Assembly: GCF_900496995.4 (NCBI RefSeq)
Contig: NW_024470384.1
Span: 248,001-312,000, forward strand
DNA length: 64,000 nt
Source of the DNA: Aquila chrysaetos chrysaetos
Taxonomy: Eukaryota > Chordata > Aves > Accipitriformes > Accipitridae
Direction: 5' to 3'
In this document: in pieces, positions 14,952-58,231 of the stretch
Layout of the letters: each line of letters opens with the position of its first letter
Position numbering within the stretch: position 1 is the stretch's first letter
Translations under genes and position numbers: made by a program
Notes under the pieces: generated by a model
Databases searched by the model: none
The model's input: only the letters and a program-made list of their open reading frames with translations
What the model was told of the DNA's origin: nothing

Positions 14952-17265
14952 CCCCTGCCTCGGCCCCCCCGGGGACCCCCAACCGTGGGGGGACCCCCGC
15001 CGGGTAGGGACCCTCTCCAGTAGGGTCCTGCGGCCGGGTGGGGACCCCACCGGGTAGGGCCCTGTGACGGTATAGGGGACCCGTGTGGGTGTAAGGCCCT
15101 CCCCCCCTACCGGGCGGGCACCCCCTCGGGGCCAGGACCCCCCCCAGGGGCAGGGACCCACCCGGGGAGGGCCCCGTGCCACCGTGGGGCCCCTGGCCAT
15201 GGGGTCCGGTCCCCTCCCCATGGGGTTTGGGGCTTAGTGGGGGTGGCAGTGGCTCAGCTCAGCCTGGCCGCCCGCCCCCCCCCCCCCCCCCCAGCGGTTT
15301 TGGGGGGCTGGGGGTGGGGGGCCGGAGCATCACTCAGCTCGGGCTTTCCTTCCGCGCCCCCTCCTGCTCAGGCGTGAGTTGACGAGGTCCCGTGTCCCCT
15401 CCCTGGGGCCAGTGTCTCTCCTGCCCCCCCCCCCCCCCCCGACCCCGCTCTGGGTGCCCCATGTTGCCTCTGGGGCCCCCATGTCTCCCCCAGGTCCCCT
15501 CCCCAGGGCTGATGTTTCTCCAGGCACCCGCGTGGGTCCCCCGTGTCCCCTCCCCGGGGCCACTGTCTCTGCAGGCAACCGCATGTGTCCCCCCCTGCCC
15601 GTGTCCCCTGTGTCCCGTCCTGTCCCGTCCCGTTCCCCCCCCCACCGGGGACCAGCATCTCTCTGGGCAACCCCATGCGTTTGCCCCGGTCCCCCCTGTC
15701 CCGGCGTCTTCCCAGGCGCCTGCATGTGTCCCCCAGGTCCCCCGCGACCCCCCCGGGGGCCAGAGTCTCTCCAGGTGACCGTGTGTGTCCCCTCCCAGGT
15801 CCCCTGTCCACGTGTCTCTCCGGGTCCCCCCCCCCTCGTTGTCCTGTCCCGTCCCCCCCATCCCCTCCCCAGGGGCAGCATCTCTCTGGGCATCTGCGTT
15901 TGTCCCCAGGTGATGGCACATGTCCCCTCCTTGCGCAGCCCAGGTGCCCCCCACCCTTGTCCCCAGCTCCCCCCACCCTGGCAGAAAGGGGGGTGTCCCC
16001 TCTTGTGTGTGTTGTTTCCCCCCCCGGCCGGATGGGGACGTGGGCAGGGGGTGGCAGAGTTGAGCCCATGTGTGGATCCCCCCAATGGGGATGGGGACCC
16101 CCCCCACACGGGGTTAAAGGCCTTGTTAAAGTTCCTTCTTGTTAGTTTGCCCCCCCCCTTTGTTAGCCCCCACTGGGGTCTGTCCTCGGGGGGGGGGGGA
16201 ATGACATTACCCTGTGGGGGACGGCGGCACCCTGGGAGCAGCCGGGCAAGGGTGGACCCAGCGTCCTGGCCGGGGTGATTTGGGGAGGGGGTCGTGGGTT
16301 GGAATCCCACCTCTGCAGGAGGGGTCGGGGGGGGACGACGATGCAGGGACCCCCCCCTGCAGCCCCAGCTTTGCCCCCCACCCCTCTCCCTGGCACCAGG
16401 GCTTTGCACCGGCTGTTCTCCAAGCCCCAAAGGGGGAAACTGAGGCACCGTTCAGTGGCTCCCCCCCCCCCGCACAGACTTGGCAGGGGGGGGGTGCTGG
16501 GAGGGAACCCAGGCGTCCGCCCCCCCCCCCCCCCGGCAGCCCCCCAACAGGTCTCCTGACGTTCGGTCAAGTGCCTTACCCGCTGCCCGGCCCCCGGGCT
16601 CCGATCGCGTCTCCACTATCTCACTGCTCCGTGCCAAACCGCACACCGCCCCCCCCCCCCCCCGGCCCCCCCTGCTGCCCCGGCCCGGGGGGGGGGGGGA
16701 ACACACGGGGACACCCCCCCCACCCCTCCTCTCGCACCAACCCGGACGCCTGGGTTCTCCCCCCCCCATCCCTCTCCTTTTCCCTGTGCCTCAGTTCCCA
16801 TTCCCTTCCCCTGTGTGATGAGTTGCACCGGTCTCAGCCCCATGAGGGTGTCCCTGTTGTGGCCCCCCCCAACCCCCCCGGGCGCTCAGCGAGCCCAGTC
16901 CCTGCTCCCCCACCCCACCCCGGTGGGGTCAGGCTATTTCGTTTCCTCTTTTTCTTCTTTTTTTTCCAACCCAAAAGCTGTACAGAAGAGGGGAGCGCGC
17001 GGCGGCGTCTCGGCAGCATGGACCCCCCCCCCCCCGGGCTTGCGCTTCCCCCCCCCTCCCCCCCTTCCCCTCCCCGCGCCCCCCCCCCCCGGGGCCGCCA
17101 GTGTCTGTCCTGTGTTATGAAGTGCCAAGACGCCCGTTCCCGGTGCCCCCCCCCCCCCCCCCCCCCCCCGAGTCGCTGGAGAATTGCACATGAACTGCTG
17201 TACGAGAGCGGAGAGGGACTGCAGAAATGTTAATAATGATAAATAAAACACAGAGGTTTGTAACA
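14952..17265 (+). other. NACC1 3' UTR with poly(A) signal
   Basis: A long 3' UTR of about 2.3 kb is inferred because the first good AATAAA after the stop is at 17242-17247, in the A/T-rich context GATAAATAAAACAC. From about 15380 to 15950 the UTR holds a degenerate minisatellite alternating TGTCTCT and GTGTCCCC motifs. Many C and G homopolymers occur. No second gene is seen in either strand of this stretch. Confidence 0.65.
15380..15950. repeat. Minisatellite in NACC1 3' UTR
   Basis: Units of roughly 60-90 bases, each with TGTCTCTCCAGG-like and CATGTGTCCCC-like motifs, repeat imperfectly. All three minus-strand frames stay open for more than 230 codons here, a composition effect rather than coding. 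Confidence 0.65.
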
Positions 17266-17479
17266 GCCCCCGCCTCCCGCCTGCTGGGAGGGGGCTGAGC
17301 CGTGGGGGGGGGGGTAACCCCCCCTCCGAACCCACCCGGGGGGGGCTGCACGGGTGGGCTTGCACACGCCTGTGCACTGGAGAGGGGGAGCAAAGGGGCT
17401 GGGGGGGGGGTTGTGCATTGCATGTTGCGCTGCGGGCAGGACGCGTGCGCGCAGGTGGCGCAGGTGTGGGTGCAAGCGC

Positions 17480-17660
17480 TGGCGGCTGCAGCGCGAGGCG
17501 CACGTGCGAGGCCCCGTCCTCGTGCGAGGCCCGCTGCACACGCGGGGCTAGTACGTGTGCGGTGTATAGCGCACGGGCGAGGCCTGGGGCTCGTGCAAGG
17601 CGCGGGGCCCGGTGCTCGTGCAATGCACAAGGCTCGTGCGAGGCCGCCGCGCGCGCAGCC
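17480..17660. repeat. Short repeat upstream of IER2
   Basis: Copies of GCTCGTGCRAGGC and CACGTGCGAGGC recur with roughly 25-base spacing between the NACC1 poly(A) site and the IER2 promoter. The interval 17266-17733 holds no gene, so the STX10 gene found here in mammals is absent. Confidence 0.6.
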
Positions 17661-17733
17661 GCGGGGGCGGGCGGCACCCGCGCGAAGTGCCGGAGGGGGC
17701 GGGGCTCCTCCTGACGGTGCGCTCCGCCCCCGA

Positions 17734-17822
17734 CCTTATTTGGGCAGGCGGAAAGGGGAGGGGCTCGCCTCCGCGCCGCCCCGCCCCCTTCCCCTTCCTG
17801 TCGTCACGGGGCCCTTATATAG
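17734..17822 (+). promoter_or_regulatory. IER2 serum response (CArG) elements
   Basis: CCTTATTTGG at 17734-17743 is a perfect CC(A/T)6GG box, the binding site of serum response factor. A near match, CCTTATATAG, lies at 17813-17822, and a half-CRE-like TGACCTCA follows near 17840. This fits the growth-factor-induced, immediate-early expression known for IER2. Other GC boxes are too common here to mean much. Confidence 0.75.
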
Positions 17823-18291
17823 TCATGGAAACGGCGCGGGGTGACCTCACGGGGGCGGGGCAGCGCGCGGGAAGGTGGCGGGGGGTCCCCCATGTAACAC
17901 CCCCCCCCCCAGTGTTGCCCCGTGTCGCTGTCCCGGGCACGCGGGGGGGGGGCGCAGGGACCCCCCCAGCCGGGGTGTAGAGGGACCCCCCACCCCATGG
18001 GGGCGCAGCGACCCGCTCACCCCAGGGGGGGGGCACAGGACCCCCACCCCTGAGAGTACAGCTACCCCCCCACCCCATGGGGGCGCAGGGACCCGATGCC
18101 GGGGGGGGGAGGCAGGGACACCCCCCCCCGGGAACAGAGCCCCGCCCCCCCCCTCCGGTAGCTCTCCCCGGAACCCCCCCCCCCGGGCATTTCCGCCCCC
18201 CGGCGCCGCCGAGCCGCCCCGGGGCCGGATGCGGCGCCGGGGGGGGGACGGGGGCGGACCGGGGCCGGGGCCGGGGGGGGGGGAGCGGCGG

Positions 18292-18297
18292 TATAAG
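18292..18297 (+). promoter_or_regulatory. IER2 TATA box
   Basis: TATAAG in the context GGTATAAGAGCC lies 54 bases before the ATG, placing the start of transcription near 18320. It stands out in otherwise almost pure G/C sequence. Confidence 0.8.
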
Positions 18298-18345
18298 AGC
18301 CCCGCGCCGGGGGCGGCCCCGCCGCACTCCGCTCCCGGTGCCGCC

Positions 18346-19099
18346 ATGGAGGAGGCGCAGCGGCTGCTGACCGTGTCGGTGTGGAAGCTCTACCGTTGCC
18401 GGTTGCAGCGCGGCGGTCTCCGCCTCCACCGGAGCCTCCAGCTCTCGCTCCTCGTCCGCGCCGCCCGGCACCGCTACCTGACCGCCCGCGCCGCCGCTCA
18501 GCCGGGACCCGCCGCCGGGACCCCCCTGGGAACGGCACCCGGGGACCCGCCGTACGTACCGACCCCGGACCGGGGGGATCCCCCCAGCGCCCCGACCGGG
18601 GATCCCCGGAGCCGACCGACCCCGGACCCCCCCCCGCAGCGCCCCGGACCGGGGGGACCCTCCGAACCCACCAACCCGGGACCCCCGCAGCGCCCCGGAC
18701 CGGGGAGACTCTCCGAACCCACCAACCCCGGATCCCCGCAGCGCCCCGGATCCAGCGAACCGGGACCGCCCCCAGGACGCCCCGAGCCGGTACCGCGACC
18801 CGCCGAGCGCTCCGAGGCTGCCGCCCACCCGGGACCCGCCGAGCGTTCCCCCCGCCGCGCCGCAGCCTGAGCCGCGTCCCCCCGGAGCCGCACGGATCCC
18901 CGGAGCCCCCCCGGCGGCGCGGGCCGGGCGTAAGCGGCGGAGCAGCGGCTCGGCCGGGCCGGTACCGGTGCCGGTACCGAGCAAGCGGGCGCGGCTGGAG
19001 GCGGAGGAGCCGCCGCTCGCCCCGGGGCCGCCCGGCCGCTGCTCGGGGCCGCCCGCCGCCGCCTTCGGTCTCCTGGTCCGTGCCGTCGGGGCGTGCTGA
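18346..19099 (+). CDS. IER2: IER2, immediate early response protein 2 (frame change inside)
   Basis: Nuclear immediate-early protein; the gene is intronless in mammals. The ATG sits in an ideal Kozak context (GCCGCCATGG). The first 60 residues match the family core (LLTVSVWKLYRCRLQRGGL, then RLHRSLQLSLLVRAARHRYL). The conserved C-terminal part, a basic nuclear signal RKRR...PSKRARLE and the ending LVRAVGAC, lies in another frame and ends at the TGA at 19097-19099. The frame that starts at 18346 instead stops at 18868-18870. The middle (18540-18870) is proline-rich repeat, open in several frames, so one extra base there, or a cryptic intron, would explain it. Identification is firm; the intact reading frame is not established. 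Confidence 0.85.
18635..18760 (+). repeat. 51-bp tandem repeat inside the IER2 coding region
   Basis: Two near-identical 51-base units plus a partial third, each ending CCCCGCAGCGCCCCGGA. The unit length is a multiple of three, so copy number changes keep frame. Each unit contains a pyrimidine tract followed by CAG, resembling a splice acceptor. Confidence 0.8.
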
Positions 19100-19339
19100 G
19101 CCCCCGCGTACACGGACCCCGCCGGGCGCACGGAGCGGGGGGGACACGGAGACACTCACCCCCCCCCACTCCCCGGGACACACGGGACCGGTACGGGGAC
19201 CCCTCCGGGGCACAAGGACTCTCGGGGCCCCCGGTGGGCCCCCCCCGGTGAGCCCCCCACCGTGATGGACTCGTGCTGGGGGGGGGGAGCTGCAGGCTGG
19301 CCCTGCCCCCCCCCCGGCTTCCCCACCAATTTTGTTTAA

Positions 19340-19360
19340 TTATTTTGTTAATGAAATAAA
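19340..19360 (+). other. IER2 poly(A) signal and AU-rich 3' UTR end
   Basis: AATAAA at 19355-19360 follows TTTGTTTAATTATTTTGTTA, an AU-rich stretch of the kind that destabilises immediate-early mRNAs. Confidence 0.8.
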
Positions 19361-19389
19361 AGTCGGTTTTGTGCAGCTGCTGTCTCGGG

Positions 19390-20410
19390 GTCTTGAAGGG
19401 GGCACATCCCGTGAGTAGCGAGGAGCCTGCTGTGTCTCCATGACGCCCCTCTCGATGCCCCCCACCCCAAATTGGGGGGGAAAAGGGGTTTCCTGGGGCG
19501 GGGGAGGGGGGCGGGGGATGATTTGATGGGTCGGGGTGGCTCGGCCCAAACTTTGGAGGTGGGGAACGGGGGTTGCTGGCGGGGGGGGGGGTTGGGCCCA
19601 TCGCCCCCCCACCCGCTCCGCCTCTCCTCGCCTCAGTTTCCCCCCAACCCCGGGGCCAGGATACGGGGGCGGATATCTGGCACCTGCCCCGGGGGCGGGG
19701 GGACCCCAAACCCCGCGGGGAGCGGACCCGGGCGGGGGAACCCCCCCCCTCCGGTTCCGGGAAGCTCCACGTGCTGCCCACGCGGGGGCTGAGCCGTGGC
19801 GGGGGGGGGGGCAGGGCGGGCGCCCGGATGCCTGCGTCCCCTGGGCGGGGGGGGGGGACGGGTTCCTGCTTAGCGGAGCGCCGCGCCGCCCATGCCCGCG
19901 GCGTCGGGGCTGAGCTGGCCTGGGCGGTGCAGGGCCCCGCCGTGGGTGCGTGGGCTCGCCGGGCCCGGTGTCCGTCCCCCCCCCCCCCCCCTCCCCGCCC
20001 TGCCGGGCCCAAACCGGCTGTCCCAGTTCCGCCGGGAGACCCCGCCCGGGGCGCAGGGGCCGGGATGGCGCTGAGCTCCAGGGAGGCCCCGTGTGCGTCC
20101 CCCCCCGCGCCTTGTCCGCCCCCCCCGGCCGTGTCCCCCGGTGCCCCGGGCGGGGCTGCGACGTTTCCTGACTCCGCCGCTTCCTCGTTCCTGCGGCGGC
20201 GGGGGAGGGGTCGGGCGCCGGCACGCCGGGGTCCCCCGGGGGCTGGGAGGGCCGGGGAGGGGGGGCGAGCTGCCCCGGGTCCCCCCGCCCCGATGCCCCC
20301 CGCCCCCCTCGGGGCCCGATCCCGGGAAGGAGCGAGAAGGGCTCGATCCAAAATTCCTCTTTTTTAATGGTTTCGTTTGTTTTGGGGGTTTCGGGCTTTT
20401 TTTTTGTCCT
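19390..20410. other. Intergenic spacer between IER2 and CACNA1A 3' ends
   Basis: The convergent genes are separated by about 1 kb of G/C-rich sequence. Open frames exist on both strands but show no recognisable domain, no good start context and strong homopolymer bias. I see no gene, RNA or mobile element here. Confidence 0.6.
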
Positions 20411-20431
20411 TTTTTTTTTTGTTTTTTTATC

Positions 20432-20437
20432 TTTATT
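20432..20437 (-). other. CACNA1A poly(A) signal
   Basis: AATAAA on the minus strand within an A-rich 3' end, about 420 bases past the CACNA1A stop codon. It is the first good signal after the stop. Confidence 0.6.
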
Positions 20438-20859
20438 TCTGGTTTCGGTAACTCGGTTCATGCAATGGCGGCAGCCCCGGCCCCGCCGCCTCCGTGCCTC
20501 GGGCGGGGGGGGGGTGTCCGGCGGCGCCGGTGCCCCGTGCCCGGCCTGGAGCCTCTCCGGGCTCCGCTTCCCGCTTCCCGCGGCCCGTTCCCGCCCCGGC
20601 GGCTCCTCCCGGCCCGGGGCGCCGCGGCCGTGCGGGGCTGGGGGGGCGTGGGGAGGGGGTCCCCGGGGCCGCCCCCCGCGGCGGCGGCGGCTCCTCCAGA
20701 TGATAAAACTCATCCATAGCCCCGGGAGCGGGCGGGGGGGGGGGGGGGGTTGGTGGTAGTGGTGGGGTGGCGGGGTGGCGTCCGTCCCCCCCCCCGCCGC
20801 GACATGTCGCGGCGCCGGTCGCGACGGCGCCCTGTCGCGATAGGTCGTCGGAGGCGCCG

Positions 20860-52691
<31,832 letters not shown>

Positions 52692-53660
52692 CCTGCCGAG
52701 AGCCGCGGGCCGGGGCTTACGCTGCTGAGGCCGGCGCCGGCGAGGAGCTCATCACATCCCATGGGCCGCCGCCGCGGCGGGGAAGAGGGGTGGGGGGGGG
52801 CCGGGGTCCGTCCCGGCCGGGCCGGGGGTGGAGGTGGCGGGTGGGATCGCTCAAGCGGCGGGGCCGGCGGGAGCGGGGACCGGCCCGGGCATCCTTCCTC
52901 TGAGCCCCCGCGGCGGGGGCCGGCGGGTGCTGCCCCCCCGCAATCCGGCAGCGGGGGGGGGGGGGGGGGGCGGCACCCCCGGTGGGGCGGGGGGGGCCCG
53001 CCGCTGCGGCTCCCGGTACGGGGTGGGGGGGGGTGCCGAGGTGCCCCGATGCAGCAGCGGGGCGGGAAGGGGGGGGGGGGACGGCGGCAGCTCCCCCAGC
53101 GCGGCGGCCCCGGCTGCGCCAATGGGGGGGGGGGGGGGGGCGAAAAAAAAAAAAAAAAAAAAACGCGCCCGGTCAGCGCGTCCCGCCGCCCCCGGCAGCC
53201 GCCGCCGAGGCAGCCCGGAGCATCGGCGGGAGGGGCCGAAAATTGCCCCCCCCCCCAAAAAAAAGCCCCCAGCGCCCAAAAGAAAAGCGGTAAAAAGCGA
53301 CGGCGGCGGCGGCGGTGGGGGGCGGCGCTGCGGGGGGGGTGTCCTCGTCCCACCCCCCCCCCCCCCCCCCGGCTTCGGAGCTCGGTGGGGCCGGGCGGGG
53401 GTCGCCGTCAGCCCCCCGGCAGCAGCGGGGCGGCGGGGCCCATCGGCCCGGGCTGCGGCAGAGCCTCCGCGCTCCTCCTCCTCCTCCTCCTCCTCCTCCT
53501 CCTCCTCCTGCTCCCCCCCCCCGCCTGCCCGCGGGGCTCTTCCTCCCCCCGCCTCCTCCTCCTCCTCCTCCGCTGCCGCCGCCGCCCGGGTTAGGGCTAA
53601 AACGAGCGCGGGGATGGGGGGGGGGGGCACGGCGCCGGGGGGGGTGGTGCTGGGGGTGCA
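52692..53660 (-). promoter_or_regulatory. CACNA1A 5' UTR and CpG-island promoter
   Basis: CpG-rich sequence upstream of the CACNA1A ATG with several G/C homopolymers, a poly(A) run at about 53141-53163 and a CTC trinucleotide run at about 53470-53510. No TATA box is placed. Start sites cannot be read directly. Confidence 0.5.
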
Positions 53661-53699
53661 GCACCCCGGGAGAGCGTGTCCGGCACCCACCGGGCACCC

Positions 53700-54570
53700 G
53701 GCACCGGCAGGACGGTGTGTGCGGGTGGGCAAAACCACGAGCAAGGCGGTGTGCACGGGTGTGCAAGGCCAGGGGCGAGGGTCTGCAGGACCACGGACAC
53801 GGGTGTGCACGGACACGGGCCAGGGTGGGCAAAGCCAGGGGCGAGGGTCTGCAGGACCACGGACAAGGGCGTGCAAAACCAGGGGCAGGACGGCGTGCGT
53901 GGGTGTGCAAAGCCAGGGGCGAGGGTCTGCAGGACCACGGGCAAGGGTGTGCACGGCCACATGCAAGGGCGTCCACAACCACGGGTGGGATGGCGTGCAC
54001 GGGTGTGCAAAGCCACGAGCAGGATGGCGTGTGTGAGCGGGCAAAACCAGGGGCAGGACGGTGTGCACAGCCACAGGCAAGGGTCTGCAGGACCACGTGC
54101 AAGGGCGTGCACAACCACGGGAGGGATGGCATGCACGGGCGTGCACGACCTTGCGTTAAGAGCGTGCAGGACCACAGGCAGGATGGCGTGCGCAGGCATG
54201 CACAAGCAGGACGGCGTGTACGGGCGTGCACGACCACGGGACCGACACACACAGCTGCGTGCAGGACAGCGTGTGAGGGCGTGCAGGGCAGCGGGGAGGA
54301 ACAGCGTGCACGGGCGTGCATGGCCACAGGACCAACACATGCCACAGGACAGCGTGCGAGGGCGTGCGCAACCACGTGCAAGGCTGTGCACAACTGTGGG
54401 GACAGGAGCACGCCCAGCGTGCGAGGCTACGCACGCCCATGGGGCCAAATGCGCACAATTGCGTGCAAGACCCCGTGTCCGACCGCGTGCGAGTCTGTGC
54501 ACACCTGCACGGCCTCGTGGCCGACACGCGTGACCACAGGCGCGACCCTCGCACGGCGACGCACGTGGCC
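53700..54570. repeat. Diverged minisatellite upstream of CACNA1A
   Basis: Units of roughly 25-30 bases such as GGGTGTGCAAAGCCAGGGGC, GTCTGCAGGACCACGG and GGCGTGCACGGGCGTGCA repeat across 0.87 kb. Open frames of more than 280 codons on both strands are by-products. Confidence 0.85.
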
Positions 54571-57500
54571 GCGTGCGCGAGGACGGGCGGCTGCCGGCGA
54601 GGGTGGTGGCGGGTCCGTGGTGCCCTCACCCACCCCGGCCCCCCCCCCGGACCCTCCCGTCCCCAAACCCCCATCCCTGTCCCCGCAGTCGGCTCCTCTC
54701 CACAGACCCGGCATTAATTCATTAACTGGGGCTTTAATTACGCAGCCGCCCTGGTTAAGGAAGCCTGACCCGGCTGCTGGCGCGTGCCTCAGTTTCCCCA
54801 CGGGGAGACCCCCGGGGTCCCCCCAACCCCATCCCGGGGGTGTGCGGGGGCACGCCGCGGCCGGACTCTGCCGGGGCTGGGGGGCCCCAGGGAAGGGGGG
54901 AAGGATGCGGGGGGGCAGCGCCCGCACCGTGGGGTCCCCCCGAGCCGCGGCCGCCGCCCACCCCGGCGCAGCGGGAAGTAGGTCGCCCGGTGCCCCCCAG
55001 CCCCGCGCCTGACGTCAGGGCCCTTTGTCCGGGCAGCGCTTTTGTCCCGGCACCGCGGCCCTGCCACGCGCCCGGCTCGGTGCCGCCGGCTCGGGGCGAG
55101 GGGGGCGGCTGCGGGGGGAGCGGGACCGCGGCCCCCCACCTTCCCACCCTCCTGCACCCCGACTCTGGGGGGGGATGCTCAGGGCCGCGTCTCCATCGCC
55201 CCTGGCATGGGGCCGGGGAGAGGCGGGACAGAGCCCCCCCCCACCGCAGCCCCCCCCCCCCCCCCCCCCCAGCACGGGGCAGCTTTGCCATTTCAGCCCC
55301 TTTTCCCCCCAAAAAGTGTCGCCCCGTGTCCCCACCCACAGGCGATGCCAGAGGGCATGCGGGGAAGGGTGACAGTGCCAGGCTGGAACGGGGCCACCGT
55401 CCCCATGCCCACCCGTGTCCCCCCCGCCACCAGCGACCCGGGGGAACCCCCCGCAGCCCCCCGCACCCCCCGGCTGGGCCACGGGCCGGCCTGTGCCTGC
55501 GGTGCCGGGTTGCAGCAGCCCTTGGCGGCAGCGCTGGCTCCGGCCGAGCCACAGATGCAGCGAGGAACCGGAGCCAGGATGGGGGGGGGAGCTGGCAGGG
55601 TTGGGGGGGGGACCAGGGCTCCAGCTCTGCTCCCCGTCCCCGCTGTCCCCGGCCGCGGGGACGTCACCCCAGGCACCGAGTGGGCACCGGGGGATGCACC
55701 GAGCGTGGCCGGGTCTCAGCCCTCTTCGAGCGGGGAGCACTGCTGGCCCCACGGCCACGGCGCTGCCGCCACGGCCCTTCCCCAGCCCCACAGCCAGGAT
55801 GTGCCCCCCCCGGGGACCGTCCCCACCGGGAAGGGGGGAGGACCCTAAGTGTCACCTCCGAGCAACGTGGACCCCAAAAACACCCGGTGAGGGTGGACCG
55901 GGAGGACCCTCTGCCTTCCACACGGCTTCCAGCATTGCCCGGCACACGCGTGCGCGTGGCCTCACATGCGTGTGCGAGGCCCCACACGCATGTGCACGCC
56001 CTGGGATGCGTGTGCGAGGCCTGACGACCGTACCGGCCTGGCACGTGTGCGTGCCGCGGGCAGGCGCGTGCCGGCGGGGTGGAGTGGGGGGGGGGGTTAA
56101 CTTGGGCAGCGCTGCCAGACTCCGGGCTCAGCACTTTCCCGCTTTCCCTGGCCGTACGCCGGAGCCGGGGGCCAACACCGGAGCGGGTGCCAACGCCACC
56201 CGTGTGCCCGGCTATGGGGACCCTGGCCCGGCTCCCCGCTGTCCCGGAGGGTCCCGGACCCCCGTGGCCAGCCCCGGCTCCTTGCCACAGGATGCGGCCC
56301 CAGGCCCTGGCCTCGTGCCCCCACGTGCCCGGCGCAGATGGGCATCCCGCGGTGCCGGCAGCCGGTGCGGGCACTACCAGGCACCACGGCCCCTTGGCCC
56401 CGCGCTGGATCCAGCCCCGCTGCCAGCGCGGCCAGAGAGGGTTTCTCCAAGGCCAGGGGGGGCTGGAGGCAGCTGGAGGAGGGAAAGGCTGGCACAGGGG
56501 GCACGGGGGAGGACGGATCTGGCCCCGGAGCGGCCGCGCAGCAGAGCTGGGATGCCCCGGCCATGCCAACCCGGTCACCCCGCTGCGGTTGCATCCTGCA
56601 CCGCCTCCAAGTTCAGCACCTCCAGCTCCGCAGCCCTGGCTCGTTTCCCCCCAGTAGAAACCCAGTGCTGGTGCTTTGTCCTCGGTGGCCGGATCCTGCG
56701 GCCGCGCGTGTGTGTCCCCCCACACCGGGGTTGGGGAAGCCGGGGGCTGCCGCCGCTCTCACTCCCATCCCTGCAGCGAGCCAGGGCTGTGCTGGGCGTC
56801 GGAGATTTGCAAAGCTCAGCACGTTCCTGCCGCTTTCGGGGGCAGCAGGAACGAAGGGTCCTGGATCGGCCCCGGGCACCGGGATCCGGCTGCGGGGCAA
56901 AGCTCAGGGCGGCCACCCACTGTACCGCATGGCTTCTGTCCGGCCCTGGGGGGCCGCTGGAGCTGCCAGGAGCCCACCCGGCCAGAAAATTCATTTTTGG
57001 GACACGAGGGGCTTCACCGGGCCAGGCCAGGGACACTGTGAGGTCCTGCCGGGGCTGGGGTGCAGTGCGGGAGCCCCCAGCTCCGTCCGTCTGTCCGTCT
57101 GCCCGCCGGGGCACAGCGGGCACGGCGGGTGCACGGCGCTCATTAGCGTTTCCCTGTGATGAAGCAGCTGCCGCCCGCTGTGGCCAGGAGCTCAGCGCTG
57201 CCGTGATCAGAGGCCACCGGGGCCGAGCTGGCGCCCGCTGGGGCACGCTGATGGTGGAAGCGGGCGTGTGGGGACGGTGACACCGCCGTCCCCATGGAGA
57301 CCCGGGGACCCTCGTTGTGGCTTTGGGGACGGTGACACCGCCGTCCCCGTGGGGACCTGGGGACCCTTGTTGTTGGCGATGGGGATGGGGACCTGGCTGT
57401 CCCCATGGGGACCCGGGGACCCTCGTCATGGCTTTGGGGATGGGGACCCACACCCTGGGGACAGGGACACCTCCATCCCAGCCTTCTCCTGCCCAAAGGC

Positions 57501-58230
57501 AGGGGGACTCGGGGGTGTCCCTACATGCCCCTCTCCCCCCAGGACCCCCTTTCTAATGTCCCCAAGAGCCACCGACTTGGCAGACATGAGCTCGCTGCCC
57601 GGGGAGGGAGGGACCCAGGGTCTGTTAAAGGGGCTTGAAGGGAATTAATGGCTTTAATTAAACTAGGCAGCACCCAGGGTGGGGCTGGGAATGGGGGGGC
57701 CCAGGACCCGAAACCCCCAGGGAGGGACGGGCTGGGGGGTGCCACTGCCTGAGCCCCCCGGGAAGGGGGGGGAGACACAGACCCACAGTTACCTGGGTGG
57801 GACCTCGGTGGGGGCCGCGTGTCCTGGCAATGTCACCGGGACGCGGTGTCACCAGGACGGGGGGTCACCCCGCTCCGACCGTCCCCCGAGGCGGGGGGGG
57901 GGGGGGGCTGGGGGGCCCGGCCCAGCCCCCTCCCACCCATTTTGGGGGGGAAAGGGGGCAGCTGCCATCCCCCTAAACAGGCAAAACCCGGTCAGCAGAG
58001 CCGCGACCCCCTCAGTAGGGCTGTGACCCCCGTTAGTGCGGGCGACACCTCGTTAGCGCCGAGGGGCAGCTCGAGCCACGGGTCCGGGGGGGGGGTGTCA
58101 GCCGGGGGTCTGGGCTGTCTCCCCCCGTTCCCGTTTTACCCGTTATTGGGGGGTTTTGGCGCGGGGCGAATGCGTGCTGGGGGGGGGTGTGGTGGTGTAC
58201 ACACGCGTGTGCGTGGCGCTTCCCTCGGCG
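54570..58230. other. Intergenic region between CACNA1A and YJU2B
   Basis: No gene, RNA or mobile element is recognised. The stretch is G/C-rich and full of spurious open frames. Two islands stand out: 54712-54745 with ATTAATTCATTAACT and CTTTAATTACG, and 57637-57665 with GGAATTAATGGCTTTAATTA. Short MNNGGTGACACCGCCGTCCCC-like copies recur at about 57275-57440. Confidence 0.55.
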
Positions 58231-58231
58231 G

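Noticed and set aside
17266-17733. Remnant of STX10 between NACC1 and IER2
   Set aside because: No SNARE-like coding remains; only short GC-rich repeats.
18498-20713. Minus-strand open frames of 617 and 457 codons opposite IER2
   Set aside because: Low-complexity Pro/Gly/Arg sequence with no domain, antisense to IER2 and its 3' UTR.
53173-55012. Open frames of 412 and 565 codons on opposite strands
   Set aside because: Both are produced by the CpG island and the 53700-54570 minisatellite.
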